Source: Bacteroidota bacterium (lineage in GTDB: Bacteria > Bacteroidota > Bacteroidia > Flavobacteriales > Weeksellaceae). Taken from it: 64,000 bases of DNA. Below, one piece after another: positions 1-8,436 of the stretch; the stretch's first letter is position 1, and every line of letters starts with the position of its first letter. The notes below the pieces were generated by a model. That model made no database searches and was not told the origin of the DNA. It saw nothing but the letters and a program-made list of their open reading frames with translations. The translations under genes and the position numbers were made by a program. Location of the stretch: the NCBI GenBank assembly GCA_023393915.1, contig JAEXBS010000072.1, forward strand, positions 1-64,000, in the 5' to 3' direction.

Positions 1-63
1 CTTGAAATGCAAACGACAATCTTCCTCCGAACCGAAATGAGCCGTAAAACTGAATATGTTCAT
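1..63 (-). CDS. IS1595-like transposase, N-terminal fragment (runs off window)
   Basis: On the minus strand an ATG at 61-63 opens a frame that leaves the window after 21 codons: MNIFSFTAHFGSEEDCRLHF, then K. I recognise this as the usual opening of IS1595-family (ISXO2-like) transposases of Bacteroidota, which continue into a zinc ribbon and a DDE-type ISXO2-like domain; both would lie outside the window. The AT-rich stretch at about 64-120 should hold the element's end, but I cannot define the terminal inverted repeat or target duplication from one end. Intact or broken state is unknown. Confidence 0.6.
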   Translation of the reverse strand, partial: MNIFSFTAHFGSEEDCRLHFK

Positions 64-108
64 AATCCCTGCTTTTTGAGCGCTAATATACTAAAAATAT
101 TAGGTGTG

Positions 109-143
109 TTTGCGGAGAATCAGAAAAAAAATTAATAACTTTG
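109..143 (+). promoter_or_regulatory. Candidate promoter of the Thx gene
   Basis: TTTG at 109-112, a 23-nt spacer, then TAACTTTG at 136-143 fit the Bacteroidota -33/-7 consensus. The start codon is 25 nt further on. The -33 half lies close to, or inside, the IS end. Confidence 0.45.
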
Positions 144-168
144 AATAACAACCAATAAACAATTCAAT

Positions 169-339
169 ATGGGAAAAGGAGATAGAAAGACTACTCGAGG
201 TAAGAGAGTCAGAGGGAGCTACGGAAATACAAGAATGCGTAAGAAGGCTGAAAATTTGAAAGCTGAAATTCAGACCGCAGCAGAAAAAGAATCAAAACCA
301 AAACCAAAAGCAACAAAGAAAAAGAAAACCGAAGAATAG
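169..339 (+). CDS. 30S ribosomal protein Thx (bTHX)
   Basis: A 56-aa, very basic protein beginning MGKGDRKTTRGKRVRGSYGN, the signature of bTHX, a small 30S protein that sits near the head of the subunit and stabilises 16S rRNA. Classical Thx is about 25-30 residues; this one carries a lysine-rich tail (KPKPKATKKKKTEE), as is common in Bacteroidota. It is monocistronic, with a promoter upstream and a terminator overlapping its last codons. No strong Shine-Dalgarno precedes it, as usual for the phylum. Confidence 0.85.
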   Translation: MGKGDRKTTRGKRVRGSYGNTRMRKKAENLKAEIQTAAEKESKPKPKATKKKKTEE

Positions 340-356
340 TAATCTTCGGTTTTTTA
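328..356 (+). terminator. Rho-independent terminator of Thx gene
   Basis: Perfect 8-bp stem ACCGAAGA/TCTTCGGT (328-335 with 343-350) followed by a T run. The left arm lies within the last Thx codons. Confidence 0.75.
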
Positions 357-393
357 CTTGCTTTTCTTTATGAAAAGATTTTTTACATCTGTC

Positions 394-1038
394 TTATCTT
401 CCCCCTAAAATGCTTCCTAATAATCCTCCAAGTCCTCCTCGATTATTGGATTGGGACTGTCCGGTCATTCCACCAAGTAAATCTTGCAAAGGATTGGAAG
501 TTTGATTTTGATTTCCTGATCGTAATACTTGACCCAAAATATCATTTAATGGACTGGATCCCTGAGCTTCCTGTTGTGCTTGTCCTAAAAGTCCACCAAG
601 CAGGTCACTGATTCCTCCAGATTGTACTTGATTGCTTCGTTTTTCTTTTCCAATGTAACCCATAATTAGAGGAGCAAGCATACCTAGGATAGGTCCGATT
701 TTATCCATTGAAATTCCAGTGTTCTGTGAAAGTTCATTTTCTACCTGAGCTTTCTGGCCACCAAAAATGTGATCTAAAATAGAATTGCCTTCTTGAGTGC
801 GTGATTCAATTTGTGAAGGTTCAGAAAGGATGCTTCCATCGTGATCCTTATCTAATGCGTTATTTAAGGATTCAGCTTCGGCTTTATCTTTCGCCTTATT
901 CTTAAGGTAAGAAACAACTAATGGTGTAGCAACTGCCATTAACGCAATAATTTGATTGCGTGAAATTCCGAATTGATTTTGTGCTTTGTCGGCAACATGA
1001 TTTCCAGCGCTGCCGGTGATTAAATCTAAAAGGCTCAT
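394..1038 (-). CDS. DUF937 (YidB-like) family protein
   Basis: 214 aa. The N-terminal ~150 residues show two DUF937-type helical repeats, each with a hydrophobic segment (IIALMAVATPLVVSYL; IGPILGMLAPLIMGYIG) and a conserved DG..L/ISMDKI context. The tail (about 140-214) is low-complexity Gly/Gln/Asn/Leu with repeated LLGG and GGLLG motifs. Function of the family is unknown; there is no signal peptide. It is transcribed alone, and its 5' side faces DUF2480. The composition suggests a small helical, possibly oligomerising cytoplasmic protein, but that is inference. Confidence 0.7.
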   Translation of the reverse strand: MSLLDLITGSAGNHVADKAQNQFGISRNQIIALMAVATPLVVSYLKNKAKDKAEAESLNNALDKDHDGSILSEPSQIESRTQEGNSILDHIFGGQKAQVENELSQNTGISMDKIGPILGMLAPLIMGYIGKEKRSNQVQSGGISDLLGGLLGQAQQEAQGSSPLNDILGQVLRSGNQNQTSNPLQDLLGGMTGQSQSNNRGGLGGLLGSILGGR

Positions 1039-1112
1039 AATACTTATTTTGTTTATTGTTTGAATAATGAAATCAAAAAGTATACCTCTTAAGTCAAAAC
1101 AATATAGTTTTC

Positions 1113-1628
1113 TTACGCCTTTCTTTTGAAAATAGGGACATTAGAGCAGGCTTCACCAAACATTAAAGAGCGAACCTTAGGTTGCAGTTTTTGCACTAGT
1201 TCCACATAAGCGTTTTCAGGAATCATTTGGTCACTACAGCCCTTGATTAATACACGTTTATCTGTAAGGTTGTTGAAATCTTCCTCTTCAATAGCATCAT
1301 GCAAAAGTATAGTTTCTAAATCCTCACGAGAGCCATAAGCAATCCGTTTTGCTACCGCACTAAGTTTTGAAGTGATAAGAAAATACGCCCAAAGCGGTAC
1401 AATCGCATCTACGGAATTGAAGATGTGAATGAAACAATCTTTGAATTCTTCTAGTTTTAGTTCATCCACCTTTTGGCGAAAATCCTTTTCTCTTAAAATT
1501 AACTCCTCATAAAGAAAATCTTTAAGATCGATACCTTTACGTTCACCTTTAGGTACAAGCGAGCTGATGTCAAAATTTTCTAGCCCACTTTGGGCTACCT
1601 TATTTTTTATTTCAAAGTCTTCAGACAT
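1113..1628 (-). CDS. DUF2480 family protein
   Basis: 171 aa, matching the Bacteroidota-restricted DUF2480 family in length and in its hallmark C-terminal pattern (KGCSDQMIPENAYVEL..KLQP.V.SLMFGEACSNVPIFKR). No signal peptide, no membrane segment and no known catalytic motif. The conserved cysteines (KGC, EACS) suggest metal or redox involvement but nothing more can be said. A good -7 box lies just upstream on the minus strand, so it is probably transcribed alone, divergently from lpxB. Confidence 0.8.
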   Translation of the reverse strand: MSEDFEIKNKVAQSGLENFDISSLVPKGERKGIDLKDFLYEELILREKDFRQKVDELKLEEFKDCFIHIFNSVDAIVPLWAYFLITSKLSAVAKRIAYGSREDLETILLHDAIEEEDFNNLTDKRVLIKGCSDQMIPENAYVELVQKLQPKVRSLMFGEACSNVPIFKRKA

Positions 1629-1648
1629 GATTTATTTTTATCTTTACG

Positions 1649-1656
1649 CAAAGTTA
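1649..1656 (-). promoter_or_regulatory. Candidate -7 box of the DUF2480 gene
   Basis: TAACTTTG on the minus strand, 20 nt before the DUF2480 start codon. No convincing -33 TTTG at the right spacing was found. Confidence 0.4.
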
Positions 1657-1680
1657 GGCAATCTATAAACAATCGGTAGG

Positions 1681-1713
1681 CTTTCTAGAAAAACGAATTG
1701 ACCGTCTAGAAAG
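1681..1713. repeat. Perfect 9-bp inverted repeat between divergent genes
   Basis: CTTTCTAGA at 1681-1689 and TCTAGAAAG at 1705-1713, separated by 15 nt, between the divergent DUF2480 and lpxB genes. There is no T run, so a terminator is unlikely. It could be an operator or a hairpin in the lpxB leader. Confidence 0.45.
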
Positions 1714-1754
1714 ATTATTTTCTTGTGGAAGTAGAGAAGCTCAAGATCAGGCGA

Positions 1755-2873
1755 ATGAAATATTATATTATTGCGGGGGAAGCCTCGGGAGATTTGCACG
1801 GCTCAAATTTAATTAAAGCATTAAAGGCAAAGGATTCTAATGCCCAGTTTAGGTATTGGGGTGGTGATTTAATGAGAGAGGCATCGGGGGAAACTCCTGT
1901 AAAGCATATAAAGGAACTTGCTTTTATGGGGTTTATAGAAGTGGCTTTAAATCTCTCTACGATCCTATCAAATATTCGTTACTGCAAAGAAGATATAAAA
2001 AAGTATCAGCCTGACGTATTAATATTAATCGATTATCCTGGATTCAACCTCAGGATTTCGCGCTACGCTAAGTCGCTTGGGTTGAAAGTGGTCTATTATA
2101 TTTCTCCTCAACTATGGGCGTGGAAGGAGGGACGAGTGAAAACGATCCGATCCAGTGTTGATGAGATGCTAGTGATTTTACCATTTGAAAAAGAATTTTA
2201 TCAAAAGCACGGTGTTGAGGTGCATTTTGTGGGCCATCCCTTGTTGGATGCGATCGAGCATCTTTCCAATGTCGATGTAGCAGAGTTCAAGAAAGCAAAT
2301 GGATTGGATGAAAGAGAAATTATCGCACTTCTTCCTGGTTCGCGAGCACAAGAGGTAGAGAAAATGCTTGAAATAATGTTATCGGTTCGAGAGCATTATG
2401 TAGAGTATCAATTTGTTGTAGCGGCGGCGCCTGGATTAGATTTATCCTTTTATCAGAAGTTTGCTACTAAAGGAGTATCCTTTATTCAAGGAGATACGTA
2501 TAATTTACTAAGAGTTTCTCGCGCGGCTTTGGTGGCTTCTGGGACGGCAACATTAGAAACCGCTCTATTGGGGACACCACAAGTGGTTTGTTATCGAGGA
2601 AGTAAAATCTCTTACGAAATTGCTAAACGTTTAGTTAAAAACATAAAATACATTAGCTTGGTGAATTTAATAATGGATCGGGAGGTTGTAAAAGAGTTGA
2701 TCCAAGACGAGTTAAATACAAGAAGCCTTGTTCATTATTTAGACCGAATTTTGAATGAGCCGAAGCGCAGTGAGCTTTTACACGATTACCAAGAACTTCG
2801 CTTAAAATTAGGTGGACCGGGTGCTAGTAAGAAGGCTGCAGAGAGAATTTTGAAGGAAATATCAATGCCTTGA
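1755..2873 (+). CDS. lpxB: Lipid-A-disaccharide synthase LpxB
   Basis: Transfers 2,3-diacylglucosamine-1-P from UDP-2,3-diacylglucosamine to lipid X, giving the lipid A disaccharide at the inner membrane. The 372-aa product opens MKYYIIAGEASGDLHGSNL and carries family motifs PQLWAWKEGR, LLPGSRAQEVEKML and ASGTATLETALLG, typical of GT19. I chose the ATG at 1755 because family members start at this point; an in-frame GTG at 1725 adds ten residues with no homology expected. Length is normal. In many relatives surE precedes lpxB; it is not here. Confidence 0.95.
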   Translation: MKYYIIAGEASGDLHGSNLIKALKAKDSNAQFRYWGGDLMREASGETPVKHIKELAFMGFIEVALNLSTILSNIRYCKEDIKKYQPDVLILIDYPGFNLRISRYAKSLGLKVVYYISPQLWAWKEGRVKTIRSSVDEMLVILPFEKEFYQKHGVEVHFVGHPLLDAIEHLSNVDVAEFKKANGLDEREIIALLPGSRAQEVEKMLEIMLSVREHYVEYQFVVAAAPGLDLSFYQKFATKGVSFIQGDTYNLLRVSRAALVASGTATLETALLGTPQVVCYRGSKISYEIAKRLVKNIKYISLVNLIMDREVVKELIQDELNTRSLVHYLDRILNEPKRSELLHDYQELRLKLGGPGASKKAAERILKEISMP

Positions 2874-2984
2874 ATTCATCAATATGCCTGTGAACAAGCG
2901 GGTTACAATTGTTTTTTTTATTTAGAAATGTTATAAACTAGGGTTTTCTGATTTTTCTCAGCGCAATGGGGGTTAACATTTTTT

Positions 2985-2992
2985 AACTTTGT
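2985..2992 (+). promoter_or_regulatory. Candidate -7 box of the sdh operon
   Basis: Exact TAACTTTG, 23 nt before the sdhC start codon. A -33 TTTG at ideal spacing is not evident. Confidence 0.45.
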
Positions 2993-3015
2993 GAAAATTC
3001 AAATTATAAATTTAT

Positions 3016-3672
3016 ATGGCAGGTTTAACAAGTTCTACTATTGGTAGAAAGTATGCAATGGCATTGTCTGCAATGTTTTTGCTAATTTTCCTCATCTTGC
3101 ACTTAGTGACAAACTTCCTGTCTGTCATTAGCGCAGATGCCTTTAACGAGGCTTCTCATTTTATGGGAAAGAACCCTTTGGTACAATTCTTAATGCAACC
3201 CGTTTTGCTTTTTGCTGTACTGTTCCATTTTATTATGGGGTTTGTTTTAGAAATTAAAAACAACAAAGCTAGACCGGTTAAATACGCGGTCAATGGTTCT
3301 TCAGCGAACTCGTCGTGGATGTCCAGAAACATGATTATTTCTGGAGCATTTATTTTAGTGTTTTTAGCGATACACCTCCTCGATTTCTGGGTGCCTACAA
3401 TTTCTAAGAACTATTTAGGAGCACCTTCTCACGGAACAGAGTTTGACCATTTAAAGTCTCAGTTCTCTGAACTTTGGCGTGTAATTGCCTACATAGTTGC
3501 GTTTATTCTTTTAGGACTGCATTTAGCTCACGGGTTCCAATCCTCATTCCAATCAATTGGTGCAAGGCATCCGCAGTATACGCCGGTAATTAAAACTTTA
3601 GGAAATTGGTATTCAGTATTGATTCCTGCAGGGTTTATTTTTATCGCTCTTTTCCATTTTCTAAACAATTAG
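3016..3672 (+). CDS. sdhC: Succinate dehydrogenase / fumarate reductase cytochrome b subunit
   Basis: 218 aa with five predicted membrane helices and histidines placed for b-haem ligation (LILHLVTNF, FHFIMGF, LAIHLLDFW, GLHLAHGFQSS). This is the single-subunit diheme anchor of type-B succinate:quinone oxidoreductases found in Bacteroidota, which binds menaquinone and holds SdhAB to the cytoplasmic membrane. It is first in sdhCAB, 13 nt ahead of sdhA. The length and absence of a separate SdhD are normal for this type. Confidence 0.93.
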   Translation: MAGLTSSTIGRKYAMALSAMFLLIFLILHLVTNFLSVISADAFNEASHFMGKNPLVQFLMQPVLLFAVLFHFIMGFVLEIKNNKARPVKYAVNGSSANSSWMSRNMIISGAFILVFLAIHLLDFWVPTISKNYLGAPSHGTEFDHLKSQFSELWRVIAYIVAFILLGLHLAHGFQSSFQSIGARHPQYTPVIKTLGNWYSVLIPAGFIFIALFHFLNN

Positions 3673-3685
3673 CATCCAAGTAGAC

Positions 3686-5698
3686 ATGAGTATATTAGAT
3701 TCAAAAATTCCAGAAGGTCCACTGGCGGATAAATGGAAAAATCACAAAAATCACATGAATCTCGTGGCCCCAAACAACCGCGACAAAATAGATGTCATTG
3801 TGGTGGGAACAGGTTTGGCTGGAGGTTCTGCAGCTGCAACGCTAGCTGAACAAGGATATAACGTTAAGGCGTTCTGCTACCAAGATTCTCCAAGAAGAGC
3901 GCACTCTATTGCAGCACAAGGAGGAATCAACGCAGCAAAAAATTACCAGGGAGATGGAGATTCCACTTACCGATTGTTTTACGATACGATCAAAGGAGGG
4001 GATTACCGTGCAAGAGAGGCCAATGTATACCGTTTAGCAGAAGTTTCTGCAAATATTATTGATCAATGTGTCGCTCAGGGAGTACCGTTCGGAAGAGAAT
4101 ACGGAGGTCAATTGGACAACCGTTCTTTCGGTGGGGTTCAGGTGAAAAGAACGTTTTACGCAAAAGGACAAACCGGACAGCAATTACTTTTAGGTGCTTA
4201 CTCCGCTATGAGTCGCCAGATTGGGAAAGGCCGCATTAAAATGTACAACCGTCATGAGATGATGGATTTGGTTGTTGTTGATGGTAAAGCAAGAGGAATC
4301 ATTGCTCGTAACTTAGTTACTGGTGAAATTGAAAGGCACTCTGCTCACGCCGTAGTGATCGCTTCTGGAGGGTACGGAAATGTTTATTTCCTTTCTACCA
4401 ATGCAATGGGTTCGAACAGTTCTGCCGCATGGAAAATTCACAAGAAAGGGGCGTATTTTGCCAATCCATGTTTTGTTCAGATTCACCCAACATGTATCCC
4501 GGTTCATGGAACTCAGCAAAGTAAATTGACCCTGATGTCTGAGTCCCTTAGAAATTCAGGAAGAATTTGGGTTCCAAAGAAAATTGAGGATGCAGAAGCA
4601 ATAAGAAACGGAAAATTAAGACCTGAAAATATTAAAGAAGAGGATCGTGATTATTATCTAGAGCGTAGGTATCCTGCCTTTGGAAACTTAGTTCCTCGAG
4701 ATGTAGCTTCTAGAGCTGCAAAAGAGCGTTGTGATGCTGGTTTCGGTATCGAAAACAACGATACAAAAGAAGGGGTGTTCCTTGATTTCTCTACGGAGAT
4801 TTTGAAGAAAGGTCGCGAAGCAGCAATTGAAAAGAACATTCATAACCCGAGCGATCAGCAGATCTACGATTTAGGAAAAGCTTGGGTAGAAGAAAAGTAC
4901 GGTAACTTATTCGTGATGTATGAGAAAATCACAGCCGACAATCCGTATGTGACTCCAATGAGAATCTATCCTGCCGTACACTACACCATGGGAGGTGTTT
5001 GGGTTGATTACAATCTTCAATCTACGATTCCAGGATGTTTTGTGATTGGAGAAGCTAATTTCTCCGATCACGGTGCTAACCGTCTAGGTGCTTCTGCATT
5101 AATGCAAGGATTAGCCGATGGGTATTTTGTTTTACCATACACCATTGCCGATTATCTTTCTCAGGACATTCGTACCGGTAAGATTTCAACTGAAACACCT
5201 GAATTCACTCAGGCAGAAGAAGAATTAAAAGAGAAAATTAATTTCTTTATCAATAATAAAGGTACCCATTCAGTGGATCATTTCCATAAGCGATTAGGAC
5301 ACATTATGTGGAATAAAGTAGGTATGGGAAGAACTCCTGAGGGATTACAAGAAGCAATTAAAGAAATTGAAGAGCTAAGAGCGGAATTCTGGAAAGACGT
5401 AAAAGTTCCAGGAGAAGCCAATGAAATGAATATGGAACTGGAAAAGGCCTTCCGTGTGGCTGACTTCCTGGAGCTGGGCCAGCTGATGGCAAAAGATGCA
5501 TTAGAAAGAAATGAATCTTGTGGAGGACACTTCCGTGAAGACCACTCCACCCCTGATGGAGAAGCCCAGAGAGATGATGAAAATTACATGTATGCTGCGG
5601 TTTGGCAGTACCAAGGTTTAGACATCAATGCAGAAGTGATGCACAAAGAACCGCTGGAATACGAAAACATTGAAGTTAAACAGAGAAGTTACAAATAA
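3686..5698 (+). CDS. sdhA: Succinate dehydrogenase / fumarate reductase flavoprotein subunit
   Basis: 670-aa FAD subunit that oxidises succinate (or reduces fumarate). An N-terminal dinucleotide fold (VIVVGTGLAGGSAAATLAEQ, about residues 37-56) is followed by the covalent-FAD region RAHSIAAQGGINAA with its histidine. HPTCIP and PRDVASRA belong to the substrate/active-site region. The C-terminal helical domain holds SCGGHFREDH. The length fits the type-B (Bacteroides/Chlorobi-like) enzyme, longer than E. coli SdhA. Centre of the sdhCAB operon. Confidence 0.97.
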   Translation: MSILDSKIPEGPLADKWKNHKNHMNLVAPNNRDKIDVIVVGTGLAGGSAAATLAEQGYNVKAFCYQDSPRRAHSIAAQGGINAAKNYQGDGDSTYRLFYDTIKGGDYRAREANVYRLAEVSANIIDQCVAQGVPFGREYGGQLDNRSFGGVQVKRTFYAKGQTGQQLLLGAYSAMSRQIGKGRIKMYNRHEMMDLVVVDGKARGIIARNLVTGEIERHSAHAVVIASGGYGNVYFLSTNAMGSNSSAAWKIHKKGAYFANPCFVQIHPTCIPVHGTQQSKLTLMSESLRNSGRIWVPKKIEDAEAIRNGKLRPENIKEEDRDYYLERRYPAFGNLVPRDVASRAAKERCDAGFGIENNDTKEGVFLDFSTEILKKGREAAIEKNIHNPSDQQIYDLGKAWVEEKYGNLFVMYEKITADNPYVTPMRIYPAVHYTMGGVWVDYNLQSTIPGCFVIGEANFSDHGANRLGASALMQGLADGYFVLPYTIADYLSQDIRTGKISTETPEFTQAEEELKEKINFFINNKGTHSVDHFHKRLGHIMWNKVGMGRTPEGLQEAIKEIEELRAEFWKDVKVPGEANEMNMELEKAFRVADFLELGQLMAKDALERNESCGGHFREDHSTPDGEAQRDDENYMYAAVWQYQGLDINAEVMHKEPLEYENIEVKQRSYK

Positions 5699-5759
5699 GT
5701 AGTATGAGAGAATCTTTAACTTATAGTAATTAATTCATCTCCAAAAAACAGTAAAGAAA

Positions 5760-6527
5760 ATGAGTGCAAAAAAAGGACTTAATCTGACTCTGAAAATATG
5801 GAGACAGAAAAATAATAAAACGAAAGGACAATTCGAAGTTTATAAAATTTCGGATGTGTCAACCGATTCATCATTCTTGGAAATGCTTGATATCCTGAAT
5901 GAGAATTTGGTTAATGAGGGTAAAGAGCCCATCGCATTTGACCACGATTGTAGAGAGGGAATTTGTGGAATGTGTTCTCTTTACATTAATGGTAGACCGC
6001 ACGGACCAGATACGGGGATCACAACTTGTCAATTACACATGAGAATGTTTAAAGACGGGGAGACCATCACCATTGAGCCATGGAGAAGTGCTGCATTTCC
6101 AGTAATCAAGGACCTAGTAGTAGACCGCTCTGCTTTCGATAGAATCATGGCCGCTGGTGGATTTGTTTCTGTGAATACCTCCGGTAATACACTCGATGCT
6201 AATGCGATTCCTGTTCCTAAGGAAGATGCCGATAAAGCAATGGACGCTGCGGCGTGTATTGGTTGTGGAGCTTGTGTTGCCACATGTAAAAACGGATCAG
6301 CAATGTTATTTGTTGGTGCTAAGGTATCTCAGTTTGCTTTACTTCCTCAAGGTAAAGTGGAAGCCAAACGTCGTGTACTTAATATGGTACAGACCATGGA
6401 TGAAGAAGGCTTTGGAAACTGTTCTAATACAGGAGCATGTGAGGTGGAATGTCCTAAGGGAATTTCACTAGAAGTTATTGCAAGAATGAACCGTGAATAC
6501 ATGGGTGCATTGACCAATAAAAGCTAA
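5760..6527 (+). CDS. sdhB: Succinate dehydrogenase / fumarate reductase iron-sulfur subunit
   Basis: 255 aa that passes electrons from FAD to quinone through three clusters. The 2Fe-2S site is CREGICGMCSLY plus a downstream C in ITTCQLH (about 60-92). The 4Fe-4S site is CIGCGACVATCK, and the other cluster uses CSNTGACEVECPKGIS. All cysteines are present. It lies 61 nt after sdhA and is closed by a strong terminator. Confidence 0.97.
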   Translation: MSAKKGLNLTLKIWRQKNNKTKGQFEVYKISDVSTDSSFLEMLDILNENLVNEGKEPIAFDHDCREGICGMCSLYINGRPHGPDTGITTCQLHMRMFKDGETITIEPWRSAAFPVIKDLVVDRSAFDRIMAAGGFVSVNTSGNTLDANAIPVPKEDADKAMDAAACIGCGACVATCKNGSAMLFVGAKVSQFALLPQGKVEAKRRVLNMVQTMDEEGFGNCSNTGACEVECPKGISLEVIARMNREYMGALTNKS

Positions 6528-6548
6528 ACTCTAACCTATAGAGATACA

Positions 6549-6584
6549 AAAGCTGAGCAATTCATTTTGCTCAGCTTTTTTTTT
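6549..6584 (+). terminator. Terminator of sdhCAB
   Basis: Stem AAGCTGAGCAA/TTGCTCAGCTT with a 6-nt loop, followed by a long T run. Confidence 0.85.
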
Positions 6585-6635
6585 GATAAACGATGAATTT
6601 TATCGAATATATTTTCGGGACATCCAACAAACGCT

Positions 6636-6643
6636 TATTTTTG
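6636..6643 (+). promoter_or_regulatory. Candidate -7 box of thioredoxin-fold lipoprotein gene
   Basis: TATTTTTG, exact TAnnTTTG, 22 nt before the chosen ATG at 6666, in the gap after the sdh terminator. Confidence 0.45.
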
Positions 6644-6665
6644 CTACGTTTTGAAAAATAACGAA

Positions 6666-8180
6666 ATGAAGAACTATCTAGTTTTATTTGTAATGGCACT
6701 TTTGGCCATTTCCTGTTCAAAGAAAATTGAAGTAAAAGGAAAAGTTGTGGGAGGCTCTCCATTAGAGCGCATTGAGATTATTGAAGCCGCAAGTGTTTCC
6801 ACCTTGCCTTTAATGAATATTGGTGTATCGGAAGGTGGTGAGTTTTCTGGGTCTTTTGATGCCCCAAAAAGCGGACTCTATCTGCTTACCTATGGAGGAA
6901 GCTCTAATGTGCTTTATCTGAAGCAAGGTCAATTGCTTGAAATTGAAGGGAACGCAATGAGCTTTCCTCATGATTTTAAAGTGAAAGGAGATGCGAAGGC
7001 AAACAATGATTTTATAAAATCGGCTCAAGCCGGTTTCGAAGGCTATGCGGTGAAAATAAATATGGAAGAACTCTTCAAGAAGAAAGAGGATGTCTTTTTG
7101 AAAGAATTTACTGCAATTAAAGATACAATATATACTCTTTTTGATACAGAGGCCAAGAAGACCAAAGCTGATGCTGAAGTTGTGAGCTTTAAAAAGTCAG
7201 AAGCGGATGCTCGACTAATCGGAGTATTGGATGGATACGAGCAAATGCACGGACAAGTGACGCAGAATCCCAACTTCCAACCTTCCGATAAGTTCAAACA
7301 AGCTAAGGAAGCGATTCTAAAAAATAGTGATCAGATGATTCGCGATTTCCCGATGTTTCGTGAATATATGCTCAATCAACTAATGGGCGATTATCAGAAG
7401 TATCGTATGAATCAACCTGCAAAACAGGGGGAACAAGAACTCATCAGTGAGAGTTTTGCTAAGTACCTGAAAACGCGAAAGGACCTGTCCAATGTAGCCA
7501 AAGATTACTTTATTTCCTACGCACTTTCTCAAGGAGATTTGAATTTCATGAATTCAGATAAATACGAGAGAATCAGTAAGCTGATCGATGAGAATATTAG
7601 CGATGCAAAGATTAAGAAAGAATTACACAAGTTGCAGTTGGTCTTAATGGGTCATAAAGTGGGAACCACTCCAGAACTTACTTGGAAAGATGCTAAAGGA
7701 GGAGCAAAGAGTTTAGCTGATTTGAAAGGTAAACCTGCATTTATTGTTTTTTATGCTTCATGGAACCCAGGAATTGCAATGACCACTGTGCCTGTCTTAG
7801 AAGCCATCCATAATCAGTATTCAGACAAGTTACCTATGGTATTTGTGAATCTTGACGATACGAAAGATCAATTCACTAAAACCAGTGCTTCGCTCTTTAA
7901 AAGTATTAAAGGCACTCATTATTGGTTAGAGGGAGGAATTAACTCCCCTCAAGCGAAAGATTTTGGACTCTATGGCTTTAAAACGCCAAGCTATTTGATT
8001 TTAGATAAAGACGGGAAAGTTGCCTCTAGGCCTTTCTTTAGTCTTCATGATCCAGAGCTTTCTGGCGTTTTATCAAAGCTAACCGGAGTAGAAATTTCAA
8101 ATTCTACAACTCAGAATGCACCTGTAACAGGACTGGAAGGAAAAACGGATTCCCTTTCAACAAATACTAATAATAAGTAA
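6666..8180 (+). CDS. Thioredoxin-fold lipoprotein lacking the CxxC motif
   Basis: 504 aa. Residues 1-17 are a lipoprotein signal with cleavage before Cys (LLAISC-SKK), so the protein is envelope-anchored. An N-terminal beta-rich region resembles DUF4369, then a helical middle, then a TlpA/AhpC-like thioredoxin fold (about 340-475: FIVFYASWNPGIAM, cis-Pro in KTPSYLILDKDG). The WCxxC redox motif is replaced by WNPG, so the lipobox cysteine is the only cysteine. It cannot act as a classical disulfide reductase; a binding or structural role is my inference. Start chosen at ATG 6666 because the signal peptide begins there; an upstream TTG at 6651 is in frame. Confidence 0.75.
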   Translation: MKNYLVLFVMALLAISCSKKIEVKGKVVGGSPLERIEIIEAASVSTLPLMNIGVSEGGEFSGSFDAPKSGLYLLTYGGSSNVLYLKQGQLLEIEGNAMSFPHDFKVKGDAKANNDFIKSAQAGFEGYAVKINMEELFKKKEDVFLKEFTAIKDTIYTLFDTEAKKTKADAEVVSFKKSEADARLIGVLDGYEQMHGQVTQNPNFQPSDKFKQAKEAILKNSDQMIRDFPMFREYMLNQLMGDYQKYRMNQPAKQGEQELISESFAKYLKTRKDLSNVAKDYFISYALSQGDLNFMNSDKYERISKLIDENISDAKIKKELHKLQLVLMGHKVGTTPELTWKDAKGGAKSLADLKGKPAFIVFYASWNPGIAMTTVPVLEAIHNQYSDKLPMVFVNLDDTKDQFTKTSASLFKSIKGTHYWLEGGINSPQAKDFGLYGFKTPSYLILDKDGKVASRPFFSLHDPELSGVLSKLTGVEISNSTTQNAPVTGLEGKTDSLSTNTNNK

Positions 8181-8200
8181 GATTGTTTCTTAAAAATTAT

Positions 8201-8240
8201 AAGACCGTCTCACAAGTGAAGTGAAGGCGGTCTTTTTTTT
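8201..8240 (+). terminator. Terminator after the thioredoxin-fold lipoprotein
   Basis: AAGACCG/CGGTCTT stem (8201-8207 with 8228-8234) extended by partial TCTCAC/GTGAAG pairing, then T8. Confidence 0.75.
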
Positions 8241-8424
8241 GTTCTATTTCTCTTACTCTTTGGTGGTTTTGCACAAGACATTGAGTATTCCTAGTTTGGA
8301 AAAAGGATTAAAGTGGAATTGAATACAATGCACTTATTTGAACTGTTTTAACAGGTACTTACCTTCTTGGAGCAATAATTCGAGTAATTATAAAGATAAG
8401 GATACAGAACTGATTTTAATATAT

Positions 8425-8432
8425 TATTTTTG
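8425..8432 (+). promoter_or_regulatory. -7 box abutting the rlmD start codon
   Basis: TATTTTTG ends 4 nt before the ATG at 8437. With the usual -7 geometry, transcription would start at or next to the start codon, so the mRNA may be leaderless. Confidence 0.45.
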
Positions 8433-8436
8433 CCGC

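Noticed and set aside
1725..1754. GTG start ten codons upstream of lpxB
   Set aside because: LpxB homology begins at MKYYIIAGEASGD (ATG 1755); the added residues are charged and unmatched.
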